This document shows, piece by piece, positions 54,953 through 63,078 of a stretch of DNA of 64,000 nucleotides; position 1 is the first letter of the stretch, and every line of letters starts with the position of its first letter. The position numbers were made by a program, and so were the translations under genes. Under the pieces are notes generated by a model, which was given only the letters and a program-made list of their open reading frames with translations, had not been told where the DNA came from and made no database searches. This DNA comes from Fodinicurvata halophila (GTDB lineage: Bacteria > Pseudomonadota > Alphaproteobacteria > Kiloniellales > DSM-21159): NCBI RefSeq assembly GCF_042651425.1, contig NZ_JBHSCW010000003.1:914951-978950 (forward strand), given 5' to 3'.

Positions 54953-56986
54953 ATGAACGCTCCCGGCACGGGGCCGAAGCTCCGCAGACGCGATTTCCTG
55001 GCAACCGGCACGGCCTTCATGGCCGGCCTTCCGCTCCTGCCCCGGGCAAGCGTGGCGGCCATCCCCTCGATCGAGGCCGCTCCCGAAGGGGCTGAGATCG
55101 CCCGGGTGGCTGTCTATCCCGCCATCGGCATCTCCAGGGTCGGCGGCAGCCGCGAATGGTACCTGGCCCCCGAAGTTCCAGGTCTGCCGCCCCGTCCCGA
55201 AGGCGGCTTCAAGGATGGGACCCGCCTGATCAAGAAGCAGGTCCAGCGCTTCCGGATCTATGCCTTCGATGACCAGGACCGCGTCATTGGCGAGGTAAGC
55301 AATGGCACTGCCTCCATTCGCTGGAACGTGCATGTCGCCAACACCAAGGCCGCCTGGTACGGCTTCAGCAATCCGCTGGACAACGACGAGCTGGCGCCGG
55401 GCCTGCCCGGGCAAAGGCGCAACTCCTATTTCGTGAGTGCCGAGGAGCGCGAACGCATGCTGGTGATCGACGGCGGTCCGACCGCCATCGACGGCAACGA
55501 CACGAATGCGGATGGCGAAGAGTCAGACTATTCCATGGCCGGACGCTTCTACGACCAGACGGATGTGGGGCTCGGCCATCTGAGGACCGATGCCGAGGGC
55601 CGGCTGCTGGTCTTCCCGGCGGACGGCGTCTCGAGCAGTCCGGTGGACAGCCCCATCACCAGCTTCGCCGACAACGACGGCTGGCACGACGACTGGTGCG
55701 ACGGACCCGTGCGCGCCGAAGTTACCCTGGCCGATGGCCGCACGCTCAGTGCCGACCCCGGCTGGGTCGCTTCCGCCGGCCCCAACTTCGCCCCGGAGAT
55801 ACCGCCTATTACGACACTCCATGACGTGATCAGCGACCTGAACGTCGCGGAAGGCTGGCAGGAACCGCCGGCTCTGCCCCTGTCCTTCCGCCAGCACATC
55901 TATCCCATCTTCCGGCGCCTGGCGCTGATGGAATGGGTCTCGCAAGCGGCCTTCCTCAGGCAGGGCTGGCTGGATATCGGCGACTTCTCCGATCCGGCCT
56001 ATCTCGAGAGGCTGGCCGATGCCGGACCTGAGAACGAAGCCTTCCGGCGCGAGGTCTTCGAGACATTCAGGGATCCGAACAACGACAGCGAGACCGCCTA
56101 CAAGGACGAGCGCCTGAAGCTGCCCTTCATGCTGGGCGACGGGATCAACTACAACGGCAGCCCGCTGCAGTGGTTCCGCTTCCCGCAGCTGCAGTTTTCC
56201 TTCCTGGAACACTGGGCCGCCGGCGACTTCGTGAACGACCTGGAGGATGCCGAGGCGGAGGCAATCGACAGTCTGGATCAGGTGCCCCTCGCCCAGCAGC
56301 CGGCAGCGCTCACCGAGGCGGCGCTCGAGAACTGCTCGGGCGGGGCCTTTCACCCCGGCGTGGAGTTGACCTATTACCTGCGCCTGGCGCCGCTCTACGC
56401 CCGCGCCCACGATCCGAAGGCCGAACCCTTCCGGATCGCCCTCGGCCAACGCGACAGCCTGCTGCACGATATCGGCCGGCTGCTGACGACGGAAACCGCG
56501 ATGCAGGGCGGCAACGGCGCACCGGCCCCCATCGGGCCGCAGATGCCGGGCGACCTGACCCGCTGGATGGGCCTGCCCTGGCAGTGCGATGCTTTCAGTT
56601 GCCAGGACGTCCTGATGCAGGACGACTTCCCGACAGCAGTCTGGTGGCCGGCCCTGTTGCCGGTCGACATCCTGCCGGAAGACCACTACGAGGCCCTGAT
56701 GCGCGAAGACCTGCCCGCGGACCAGCGTCGACGCTTCTATGAAAGCCGGGTGGCCTGGTCGCGCGGTGTCGCCGGCATCGGCTATCACGCCAACGCCAGC
56801 TATTGGGACGGCATCACCAACATGATCGCGCTGTGGCAACGCATGGGCTTTGTCGTGAAGCGCCCCGGACCCACGGACCCGGCACGTCCGGACGCCATCC
56901 CGCAGGATCTCTTCGTCGAAGTCGGGCGCGACACCATGGAACACCGCTTCGACTGGACAGATGAAAGCGGACCCCTGCCCCGGTGA
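54953..56986 (+). CDS. lodA: LodA-like quinone-cofactor oxidase with Tat signal
   Basis: LodA-type enzymes are oxidases of amino acids (lysine in Marinomonas, glycine for GoxA) that use cysteine tryptophylquinone made from their own Cys and Trp. This 677-residue protein begins its domain with RVAVYPAIGISRVGGSREWY, has DGPVRAEVTLADGR, and carries ENCSGGAFHPGVELTYYLR (Cys461) and TRWMGLPWQCDAF (Trp543 in PWQxD), the likely cofactor pair. A twin-arginine export signal is seen at residues 10-36 (RRRDFLATGTAFMAGLPLL, then PRASVAA). The lodB-like gene overlaps by 4 bp. The amine or amino-acid substrate is not known; oxidation would release hydrogen peroxide. Confidence 0.88.
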   Translation: MNAPGTGPKLRRRDFLATGTAFMAGLPLLPRASVAAIPSIEAAPEGAEIARVAVYPAIGISRVGGSREWYLAPEVPGLPPRPEGGFKDGTRLIKKQVQRFRIYAFDDQDRVIGEVSNGTASIRWNVHVANTKAAWYGFSNPLDNDELAPGLPGQRRNSYFVSAEERERMLVIDGGPTAIDGNDTNADGEESDYSMAGRFYDQTDVGLGHLRTDAEGRLLVFPADGVSSSPVDSPITSFADNDGWHDDWCDGPVRAEVTLADGRTLSADPGWVASAGPNFAPEIPPITTLHDVISDLNVAEGWQEPPALPLSFRQHIYPIFRRLALMEWVSQAAFLRQGWLDIGDFSDPAYLERLADAGPENEAFRREVFETFRDPNNDSETAYKDERLKLPFMLGDGINYNGSPLQWFRFPQLQFSFLEHWAAGDFVNDLEDAEAEAIDSLDQVPLAQQPAALTEAALENCSGGAFHPGVELTYYLRLAPLYARAHDPKAEPFRIALGQRDSLLHDIGRLLTTETAMQGGNGAPAPIGPQMPGDLTRWMGLPWQCDAFSCQDVLMQDDFPTAVWWPALLPVDILPEDHYEALMREDLPADQRRRFYESRVAWSRGVAGIGYHANASYWDGITNMIALWQRMGFVVKRPGPTDPARPDAIPQDLFVEVGRDTMEHRFDWTDESGPLPR

Positions 56987-58089
56987 AACCTGACAGGATC
57001 GCAGTCATCGGAAGCGGACCGGCCGGCGCAGCCGCCTGCTTGACCCTGGCGCAACTGCGGCGGCCTGTCTTGTGGATTTCTCCGCCGGACATCCCGTCCG
57101 AACGGATCGGCGAGTCCCTGTCCCCCAATGCCCGGCCACTGCTCAAGGCCCTCGGGCTTGAGACTGTAATCGAAGGACCGGAGCATCGCCCCTCCAACGC
57201 CCTCTTCTCCTGCTGGGGCAGCGACCACCTGAGCGAGCGCAGTGACGCCCTGCGCCTGCAGGGACCGGGACTGGTCCTCGACAGGCCTGCCTTCGAATCC
57301 CAGCTGCGCGCCGCCGCCCTGGCAACAGGCCTGGAAAGATGGGAAACCAACCTGGAAAGCCTGCAGACGGACAAGGGCTGTTGGCACCTGCGACTGGGCA
57401 ACGGCCGGGAGGCGTCGGCCGACTTCGTCATCGACTGCAGCGGACGCAAGGCGGTTGCCGGGCGACGCCTCGCCCGCCAACAACAGGACGACCAACTGGT
57501 GGCCGCCTATGCTTTCCTTGACCAGCAGGATCCGGACATCGCACCCACAGCCGCCACGATGATCGAGGCCGTAGCAGAGGGCTGGTGGTATGGCAGCCTC
57601 CTCCCGCAACGTGACTCCCAGGCACCGCGCATGGTGGTCGCCCGCTTCAGCGATCCCGACCTCCAGCCTCGCGGCCTGACACGAGACAGAGCAGCTTGGA
57701 ACCGCCTGATCGGGGAGACGCTCTACATCCAGCGCTGGCTCGAAAGCGCCGGATTTGCGATTGGGGAGCCGCCGAACCTGGCCTCTGCCGCAACCGCCTG
57801 GCTGGAGCGAGCGTCCGGACACACCGAAGAGGCTGGCTGGGCTGCCGCCGGGGATGCGGCGGCCGCCTTCGACCCCTTGTCCTCCCACGGCCTGACCACG
57901 GCGCTTTGGTCCGGCCAACAAGCGGCAATTGCAGCGGACTCGGCCTTGAAAGGCGACAGGCAGCCATTGGCGGAGTACACCCGGACAATCGCCCGAGGCG
58001 TGGAACGGTTCCGGCAGGAAAGGAAACAGGTCTACGCCGGCGAGATACGTTTTCGCGACCGGCCGTTCTGGCGGCGCAGGACGGAATAG
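56983..58089 (+). CDS. lodB: LodB-like flavoprotein, maturase of LodA
   Basis: LodB is a FAD-dependent protein related to tryptophan halogenases that is needed to form the quinone cofactor of LodA. The 368-residue product has the N-terminal Rossmann motif IAVIGSGPAGAAACLTL, and GDAAAAFDPLSSHGLTTAL, the second FAD-binding segment. The start is GTG at 56983 in a GTGA overlap with the lodA stop, which makes the pair tightly coupled. There is no signal peptide, so maturation would take place in the cytoplasm before Tat export of the partner. Confidence 0.87.
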   Translation: MKPDRIAVIGSGPAGAAACLTLAQLRRPVLWISPPDIPSERIGESLSPNARPLLKALGLETVIEGPEHRPSNALFSCWGSDHLSERSDALRLQGPGLVLDRPAFESQLRAAALATGLERWETNLESLQTDKGCWHLRLGNGREASADFVIDCSGRKAVAGRRLARQQQDDQLVAAYAFLDQQDPDIAPTAATMIEAVAEGWWYGSLLPQRDSQAPRMVVARFSDPDLQPRGLTRDRAAWNRLIGETLYIQRWLESAGFAIGEPPNLASAATAWLERASGHTEEAGWAAAGDAAAAFDPLSSHGLTTALWSGQQAAIAADSALKGDRQPLAEYTRTIARGVERFRQERKQVYAGEIRFRDRPFWRRRTE

Positions 58090-58094
58090 ACCGC

Positions 58095-59000
58095 TCAGTT
58101 CCTGAAGAAGATCAGGGCCTGGTCCGCACTCTCATCCGGATTCCAGAACAGGCGAATGGCATCGGTGAGGCCATCCTCTATGCGAATGGCCCGCGGGCAA
58201 ACTCCCCCTCGCCCGGGTAGCATCTCGGCCAGGGCGTCATCGGAGATCTCTTCCGCCATCAGCATGACATCGAGCTCGCCTTGCAGGCGCTGCAGGCCAT
58301 CCAGTCCCTCGCTGTCCGGCACCAGCGTTACGGTATGTCCCTTGGGCGCTCCGCCAGGACCACGCACCACCAGCATCACGCGGTAGAAAGGTCCCTCCGG
58401 ATTGTCCAGGTCGTGCCAGCCGATCGCTCGCTCGACGGCACCATTGCAGGTAAAGTCCGCCGCGATGATCTGGTGCTCGGACAGGTGGGCATACTGTCCC
58501 CACTGCTGCCGCAGCACGCCGTAGACGTCCTGCTCCGTGATCTCCGCCGCGCCTGAGCTGTCTTCGGACGTGCCTTGTTTCTCCTCCACCGGACGGAAAA
58601 GGGTTCCGCTGAGCTTTTGCGCGTTCCAGGCATGGTCCAACGGCTGCTCGCAATAGCCCCAGCGCCCGCTCAGGTCATGCCCCGCATCCAGTTCCCAGGA
58701 CACCCGCCCCCAGTGATGCGAGCCGTTGCGATCGCTATCGCATCGCACCTCCGACTGCGCCTGAATCCAGGTCGCCTCGACCACACTGGCGTCGTGATCA
58801 TACCGCCCGACCACACGACCGCTGTAATTGGGATACTCGCCGGTGACCTCGCCACTCTCCTCCGAAATCACCAGGGCCAAGGGCCCGAAGTCCGACTCAT
58901 AACGCGCGAAATGTTCCTGTGCGCACAACGGCGAGATCAGGAGAAGAGCCGAGGCAGCACCTCCGAGAAGTGCTCCGCAGGTGACACGTAAGACAGGCAT
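58095..59000 (-). CDS. Secreted protein of unknown function
   Basis: I do not recognise this 301-residue protein. An N-terminal signal peptide is visible (RVTCGALLGGAASALLLISP, then LCAQEHF). The first half (GPLALVISEESGEVTGEYPN, then YSGRVVGRYDHD and GRWGYCEQ) has short strand-like repeats like periplasmic beta proteins. The second half has DVYGVLRQQWGQYAHLSEHQ and an acidic C-terminus. The ATG at 59000 is preferred because GGAGAT lies 7 bases upstream; another ATG is at 59012. It converges on lodB with a 5 bp gap. Five cysteines are present in the mature part, or a few more with the signal. No function is assigned. Confidence 0.7.
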   Translation of the reverse strand: MPVLRVTCGALLGGAASALLLISPLCAQEHFARYESDFGPLALVISEESGEVTGEYPNYSGRVVGRYDHDASVVEATWIQAQSEVRCDSDRNGSHHWGRVSWELDAGHDLSGRWGYCEQPLDHAWNAQKLSGTLFRPVEEKQGTSEDSSGAAEITEQDVYGVLRQQWGQYAHLSEHQIIAADFTCNGAVERAIGWHDLDNPEGPFYRVMLVVRGPGGAPKGHTVTLVPDSEGLDGLQRLQGELDVMLMAEEISDDALAEMLPGRGGVCPRAIRIEDGLTDAIRLFWNPDESADQALIFFRN

Positions 59001-59109
59001 AGGGATCTCCATGAGAGATTGGACCACCCCGCTCAGTCTGTTGGTGTTTTCTTTAAACTGGATTAAACCGAACCATAATGAAAATGCATGCCCACTTTCC
59101 AAAGCACGC

Positions 59110-59391
59110 TCACATTCCTTGGATTGCTCTCTTGATCCGATAAATGGCCTCTTTCAATGGGTCCAATTCCTTCTGGCAGGTTTCCCAGAGAATGGTCGGA
59201 TAACTGCGGTGGCAATCAAGACGCAGCACATTGCCTATACCGGCAATCGCCCGCCACGGAATGCTATCCTCTCGCGCCTTCAATTCTTCCGGAATAGGGC
59301 GGCTGGTTTCAGGAATTTTGAGACTTAGCGCAGGAGAGCTCGCCCTCTGCGGTTTGGAACGGCGTGATAAACCGTGTCTGTTGAATGCTCA
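59110..59391 (-). pseudogene. Decayed HepT-like (DUF86/HEPN) toxin fragment
   Basis: Read on the minus strand, a start-less frame of 93 codons ends at 59110. Its C-terminal part reads IPETSRPIPEELKAREDSIP followed by WRAIAGIGNVLRLDCHRSYP and ILWETCQKELDPLKEAIY. This is the conserved half of HepT-type HEPN ribonuclease toxins, with the IPWRxIAGIGNVLRHDYH pattern. The active-site R-x4-6-H region is partly changed (RLDCH). The N-terminal half is missing: the frame meets a stop at 59392, and no nucleotidyltransferase antitoxin gene (MNT) is seen upstream. I call it a degraded remnant. Confidence 0.65.
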
Positions 59392-59572
59392 TCCCCCGTT
59401 AATGGTGCACTATTTGCACACGGCGGTACGGATCAAGGTCACCTGCCAGCACACGGCTCGAGCATACCCGCCACGGCAACCAGTTGATGGTGCTGCACTT
59501 AGTATCATTGCCTGGGGTGCAAGCGCTATTCCGTCACCGCTTTGCCAGCATCGCCCGCGCCTGTAGACCCGG
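59392..59572. other. Gene-free stretch downstream of the PII-like gene
   Basis: I see no convincing gene here. A short symmetric element, GTGCA-N5-TGCAC (59405-59419), is present. The stretch probably contains decayed upstream parts of the HepT-like locus, but no frame shows recognisable protein. Confidence 0.4.
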
Positions 59573-59884
59573 TCAGAAGCGCTCGGCTCGCAGCACCTGT
59601 GTGTCGGACACGCTCACGACGCCGATATGCCGCTCCACGACGGAAAAAGCGGCTTCGAGGAGTGGCTCCAGCCGCTCGGGCCGGATCAGGCAGATGACGG
59701 CAACCATGCCACCGGCCCGTCCAACCTGACCCTCGCGAGTCCATTGGCCTGAGCGACCTGACCCTCCACTGACGGGCAGGACCGTGTAGCCGGTGACCCC
59801 GGCCTCGTTCAGGGCAGTGGTGAGCTGCCGCTCCATCACCGCTTCGATGATGATTTCCACACGCTTGGCCTCATGCATCTCCAT
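59573..59884 (-). CDS. PII-like protein, probable SbtB-type partner of SbtA
   Basis: This 103-residue protein has a PII-like ferredoxin fold: the N-terminal strand KRVEIIIEAVMERQLTTALN, the GVTGYTVLPVSGGSGRSG T-loop region, and the C-terminal LEPLLEAAFSVVERHIGVVS with a terminal VSDTQVLRAERF. In cyanobacteria SbtB binds adenine nucleotides and inhibits the bicarbonate transporter SbtA. The gene starts 5 bp after the sbtA stop, which is strong support for that partner role. Confidence 0.85.
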   Translation of the reverse strand: MEMHEAKRVEIIIEAVMERQLTTALNEAGVTGYTVLPVSGGSGRSGQWTREGQVGRAGGMVAVICLIRPERLEPLLEAAFSVVERHIGVVSVSDTQVLRAERF

Positions 59885-59889
59885 TGTCG

Positions 59890-60870
59890 TCAGCTCCCTG
59901 TTACGGCGGTGGCCAGCATCATATAGAGTGGAATTCCCAGCGTCAGGTTGAACGGAAAGGTTATACCCAGGGAGAGCGTCAGCGACAGAGCGGGATTGGC
60001 TTCCGGCAGCGCCACCCGCATAGCGGCGGGCACGGCAATGTAGGAGGCGGATGCGCCAAGCACCATTAGCAGCACCACGCCACCCAAGGACAGTGCCAGC
60101 AACAAGCCGGCGACCAACCCGAGCCCGGCACCGACAAGCGGCATCAGAATGCCGAAAACGACGGCTCCGATCGAGAGGACGCCGCGGCTACTGCGCAATC
60201 CCCGGCCGGCAACCACACCCATGTCGAGCAGGAAAAGGCACAATACCCCTTTGAACGGGTCGACAATGAAGCCCTCGATCTCCGCCAAGCCCTCCTGCCC
60301 GGTGATCCATCCAATGGCGAAGGCACCAAGCAGAAGAACGATCGAGCCATTGAGCAGGATCTCGTGCCAGAGTTCCGCACCCCCCCGCTGGCTCCCGCCT
60401 TTGCGCCTGGAGGCAAGCCACAGCGCCGACAGGATGGCCGGCGCCTCCATAGCTGCGGCCACCGCGACCATGTAGCTTTCGGCCGGGATGTTGCGCCCGG
60501 CGAGCAGGGAACTTGCAGCCACGAACGTCACGATGGAAATCGATCCGTAATGACCTGCGACGGCGGCTGCATCGGTGTTGGACATTCGTGTCAGAAGGCG
60601 CAGAAGAGCGAAGGCGACAAAGGGAAGCAGCAGCGAAAGCACCACGCCGGCTATGAGGGCCGCAATCAGCCGTGCATCGACCCCATGGGCCGCAACACCT
60701 GCACCGCCCTTGAAGCCGATGGCGAACAAGAGATAAAGGGACAGTCCCTTGGCGATGGCTTCGGGAAAGCTCAGATCCGAACGCGCGAGTGCGGCCACGA
60801 GTCCGAGAACGAAGCTGAGAATGATCGGCGAGACGAGGTTGGCCCCCGCCAGTGCCAGGATGTTGTCCAT
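59890..60870 (-). CDS. sbtA: Sodium-dependent bicarbonate transporter SbtA
   Basis: This 326-residue inner-membrane protein with about ten hydrophobic segments fits the SbtA family (ILSFVLGLVAALARSDLSFP, then GFKGGAGVA and TDAAAVAGHYGSISIVTF, which are diagnostic). In cyanobacteria it imports bicarbonate with sodium. In heterotrophs it could supply bicarbonate for carboxylases. It is transcribed together with the PII-like gene. A short palindrome (GTTAG-CGC-CTAAC, 60975-60987) lies about 105 bp upstream and could be its operator. Confidence 0.9.
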   Translation of the reverse strand: MDNILALAGANLVSPIILSFVLGLVAALARSDLSFPEAIAKGLSLYLLFAIGFKGGAGVAAHGVDARLIAALIAGVVLSLLLPFVAFALLRLLTRMSNTDAAAVAGHYGSISIVTFVAASSLLAGRNIPAESYMVAVAAAMEAPAILSALWLASRRKGGSQRGGAELWHEILLNGSIVLLLGAFAIGWITGQEGLAEIEGFIVDPFKGVLCLFLLDMGVVAGRGLRSSRGVLSIGAVVFGILMPLVGAGLGLVAGLLLALSLGGVVLLMVLGASASYIAVPAAMRVALPEANPALSLTLSLGITFPFNLTLGIPLYMMLATAVTGS

Positions 60871-60974
60871 GCCCCCACCCCTCTTGATCTTGGCGGGAAC
60901 ATAATGGGAAGTTTGTGGCGTGAAAAGTCACACAGTCATTTTAAAGCCCCGGTATCCCCTCAATGATCAAACTA

Positions 60975-60987
60975 GTTAGCGCCTAAC
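60975..60987. promoter_or_regulatory. Palindrome upstream of sbtA
   Basis: GTTAGCGCCTAAC has perfect 5-bp arms and lies about 105 bp upstream of the sbtA start. It may be a regulator site for the sbtA operon; no regulator gene is adjacent. Confidence 0.35.
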
Positions 60988-61012
60988 AAACGAACCGGGG
61001 GCATCCTGAGAC

Positions 61013-61049
61013 CGAAAGTTGGACAGTCCTCAGTCCGGAAAGTTGGACA
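61013..61049. repeat. Two direct repeats of GAAAGTTGGACA
   Basis: GAAAGTTGGACA occurs at 61013-61024 and again at 61038-61049, separated by 13 bases. The minus-strand form, TGTCCAACTTTC, resembles ends of some insertion sequences. It may be a remnant IS end or an integrase arm-type site beside the tRNA-Lys attachment site. Confidence 0.5.
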
Positions 61050-61075
61050 ACGTTTCCGCTAAGTCATTGAAAAAA

Positions 61076-61124
61076 TGGTGGGCGCACAAGGACTCGAACC
61101 TTGGACCCGCTGATTAAGAGTCAG
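61076..61124 (-). tRNA. tRNA-Lys(CTT) 3' half (truncated; attachment-site duplicate)
   Basis: On the minus strand this encodes the anticodon loop CTCTTAA (anticodon CTT, 61116-61118), the 3' anticodon stem, the variable region, a T-arm CAAGG-TTCGAGT-CCTTG, the acceptor 3' strand TGCGCCC, then A and encoded CCA (61076-61078). The 5' half does not fit: the acceptor partner should be GGGCGCA, but upstream reads GCGGCGC, and the D-arm and first anticodon-stem pair are wrong. The integrase gene starts 153 bp to the right. This is the duplicated 3' end left by integration of an element into tRNA-Lys; the intact gene should lie at the far right end of the element, outside the window. Confidence 0.8.
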
Positions 61125-61276
61125 GTGCGAACGCCTCTACTTAACGAAAAGCGCCGCATATCAACTCCTTGTAAAAAGTGATTTTTCAAGGCTATTGCAC
61201 TACCTCCAGGATACCCTATATCGTTGGCACGTGGTTGGCACGCGTGCCTAAACGGGAAAATTCTGGAGGCAATCCG

Positions 61277-62659
61277 ATGCCTAGAGCAGCTAGTAAATTG
61301 ACCGATAAAGCCTTGCGCTCCATGAAGCCTGGGCAGTGGCGCACCGATAGCGAGGTGCCAGGACTGGTGGCGCGCAGGCATGCACGGGGGCTCACGTTCC
61401 AGTTCAGATACAAGTGGGCGGGCAAGCGCCGCACCATGGTTATTGGAGAGTTGGAGACTGCAAGCGCCCTTCTGCACAAGCCTGCCGAGGCATATACAGA
61501 GCAGCCGCGCTATGGGGCTCAAGAGACTCTGGAGCGCGTGCGCCAGGGCGAGAGCCCGGAAGAGCTGGTCGAAGTGATCCTGGAGGGAACTACGCCTCTG
61601 GTGACGCTGGAGCAGGCGCGAGAGATCGCGCGCGAGCTGCGTAGACGCCTAGGGCGAGGCCAAAACCCGACAGAAAGCAAGCATGCGGACTGGCGAGCGC
61701 TGACGCTCAAACAGGCGTTAGAGATATACCTGGACAGTGGGAAGGAACGCAGCGAGCGCACGACGCAGGGCTACCGGGACGCGGTGGAGCGCTGGCTAGG
61801 AGACTGGCAAAATCGCACGCTGGCAAGTCTGAGCCCGCGCGAGGTAGCCGAACGGCACAAAGAGCTGGGTAAGCGAGGGCGCTACGCGGCGAACCAAGCC
61901 ATGAGGGTGCTGCGAGCTGTCTATAACCGGGCGCGCAAGCTGCATCCCGAGTTGCCGCCGAACCCTTGTGACGCGGTGGAGTTCTTCACCGAGAAGCCGC
62001 GCGAGGCTGCTATCCCACCGGAAGAGTTGCCGCAGTGGTGGCGGGAGGTCGAGGCGCTACGCAATCCTGTCAGGCGCGATCTCTACAAGCTGATCCTGTT
62101 CACGGGGCTGCGCCGGGAGACCGCCGTTCGCGTTCGCCTGGAGGACGTGGACCTAGAGCGCAAGACGCTGCATGTTCCAAAGCCCAAGGGTGGCGAGGCG
62201 CGCGCTTTCACTATGCCGCTGTCGGACTGGCTGGCCGAGCTGCTGCGCGAGCGCATGGAAGACAACGCGCGGCTTCTGGCAGAGCGCAACAAGCGGCGTC
62301 AACGAAAGCACCTGCCTCCGCTGGAGGCTTCACCCTGGCTGTTCCCGTCGAATTCGGAGAGCGGACATATCAGCGAGCCCAAGCCAAGTCGAGCAGACGG
62401 CTTTAGTGTGGAGTTCTCCGTTCATGGCTTGAGGCACACTTATATCAGCGCTGCCACGGCTGCGGGCGTGCATCCCTATGCCTTGAAGCTGCTGACAAAC
62501 CATGCCTTACCGCGCGGCGACGTAACGGCAGGCTATGTGCGCGCGGACGTAGAGGCCCTGCGCCCGGAACAGGAGCGTGTGACGCGCCAACTATTGAGCT
62601 GGGTCAAGCCCGACCAGGAGAGCGCCAAAGTGGTTGAGTTGGAGGCGCGCGCCTCGTGA
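61277..62659 (+). CDS. int: Tyrosine recombinase (integrase)
   Basis: This 460-residue site-specific recombinase of the phage/island integrase family has an N-terminal arm-binding domain like DUF4102 (LTDKALRSMKPGQWRTDSEV), a core-binding SAM-like domain (LTLKQALEIYLDSGKERSER) and a catalytic domain with LILFTGLRRETAVRVRLEDV (Arg), VHGLRHTYISAATAAGV (H-x-x-R), the LTNHAL histidine and the nucleophile Tyr in VTAGYVRADVE. The ATG at 61277 has GGAGG 7 bases upstream; the open frame from 61178 would add 33 unrelated residues. Its position beside the tRNA-Lys 3' half shows that it catalysed the insertion. Confidence 0.92.
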   Translation: MPRAASKLTDKALRSMKPGQWRTDSEVPGLVARRHARGLTFQFRYKWAGKRRTMVIGELETASALLHKPAEAYTEQPRYGAQETLERVRQGESPEELVEVILEGTTPLVTLEQAREIARELRRRLGRGQNPTESKHADWRALTLKQALEIYLDSGKERSERTTQGYRDAVERWLGDWQNRTLASLSPREVAERHKELGKRGRYAANQAMRVLRAVYNRARKLHPELPPNPCDAVEFFTEKPREAAIPPEELPQWWREVEALRNPVRRDLYKLILFTGLRRETAVRVRLEDVDLERKTLHVPKPKGGEARAFTMPLSDWLAELLRERMEDNARLLAERNKRRQRKHLPPLEASPWLFPSNSESGHISEPKPSRADGFSVEFSVHGLRHTYISAATAAGVHPYALKLLTNHALPRGDVTAGYVRADVEALRPEQERVTRQLLSWVKPDQESAKVVELEARAS

Positions 62660-62721
62660 CTTGGAGCCCGGCCTGGAGGCGCGAGAATCATGTTATGATA
62701 TTGATATTATTGGATTTTTCG

Positions 62722-62751
62722 TTGACAGACGCGCCGTTCTTACCCTAGCAT
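62722..62751 (+). promoter_or_regulatory. Sigma-70-type promoter of the small element gene
   Basis: TTGACA (62722-62727) and TAGCAT (62746-62751) are 18 bases apart, about 49 bases upstream of the gene at 62800. An AT-rich repeated TGATAT stretch precedes it and may bind a regulator. Confidence 0.55.
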
Positions 62752-62799
62752 GGAAGGCACCTGCCGCCTTTGGCGGCTTCGGGCAAAAGGAGGGAAACC

Positions 62800-62949
62800 A
62801 TGCAGCAAGAGCAGGATTACAAGCTGGTTGACCTGGAAGAATTGCGCGAAGCCTTCATGCGGGCTTGGGCTGCGAACGATCCTGGCACCGAACCCGACGA
62901 CGTGTGGGACGAACTGGTTGTGGAGCTGAAAGCGCCGGGCTCGTGCTGA
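62800..62949 (+). CDS. Small acidic protein of the integrated element
   Basis: This 49-residue protein (MQQEQDYKLVDLEELREAFM and then RAWAANDPGTEPDDVWDELV) is not recognised. A near-perfect Shine-Dalgarno AAAGGAGG lies 7 bases before the ATG, a promoter lies upstream, and a terminator follows 21 bp after the stop, so it is very likely expressed. It is acidic with a predicted helix, like small regulatory or excision-related proteins of integrative elements; no function can be assigned. Confidence 0.7.
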   Translation: MQQEQDYKLVDLEELREAFMRAWAANDPGTEPDDVWDELVVELKAPGSC

Positions 62950-62970
62950 AAAAGAGATTTGAGCGCCTCG

Positions 62971-63003
62971 AAAGCCCCGGCCCCATTGCTGGGGCTTTTT
63001 CTT
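62971..63003 (+). terminator. Rho-independent terminator
   Basis: AAAGCCCC (62971-62978) pairs with GGGGCTTT (62991-62998), with a 12-base loop, followed by more T-rich sequence (TTTCTTTG). It ends the transcript of the small acidic protein. Confidence 0.85.
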
Positions 63004-63078
63004 TGAGCGCAGGCTTTCGGCAGAAAGCAGGGGTTTTTAGGATAAGTGAAAGCTATACAGACGAAAGAAGGGGTAAAG

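Noticed and set aside
59420..59450. Possible sigma-54 promoter on the minus strand
   Set aside because: TGGCAG and TTGAT spacing is near but the -12 GC is missing, and no gene begins just downstream.
59231..59566. Plus-strand frame of 111 codons in the gap before the PII-like gene
   Set aside because: No Shine-Dalgarno, odd composition, and it runs antisense to the HepT-like remnant.
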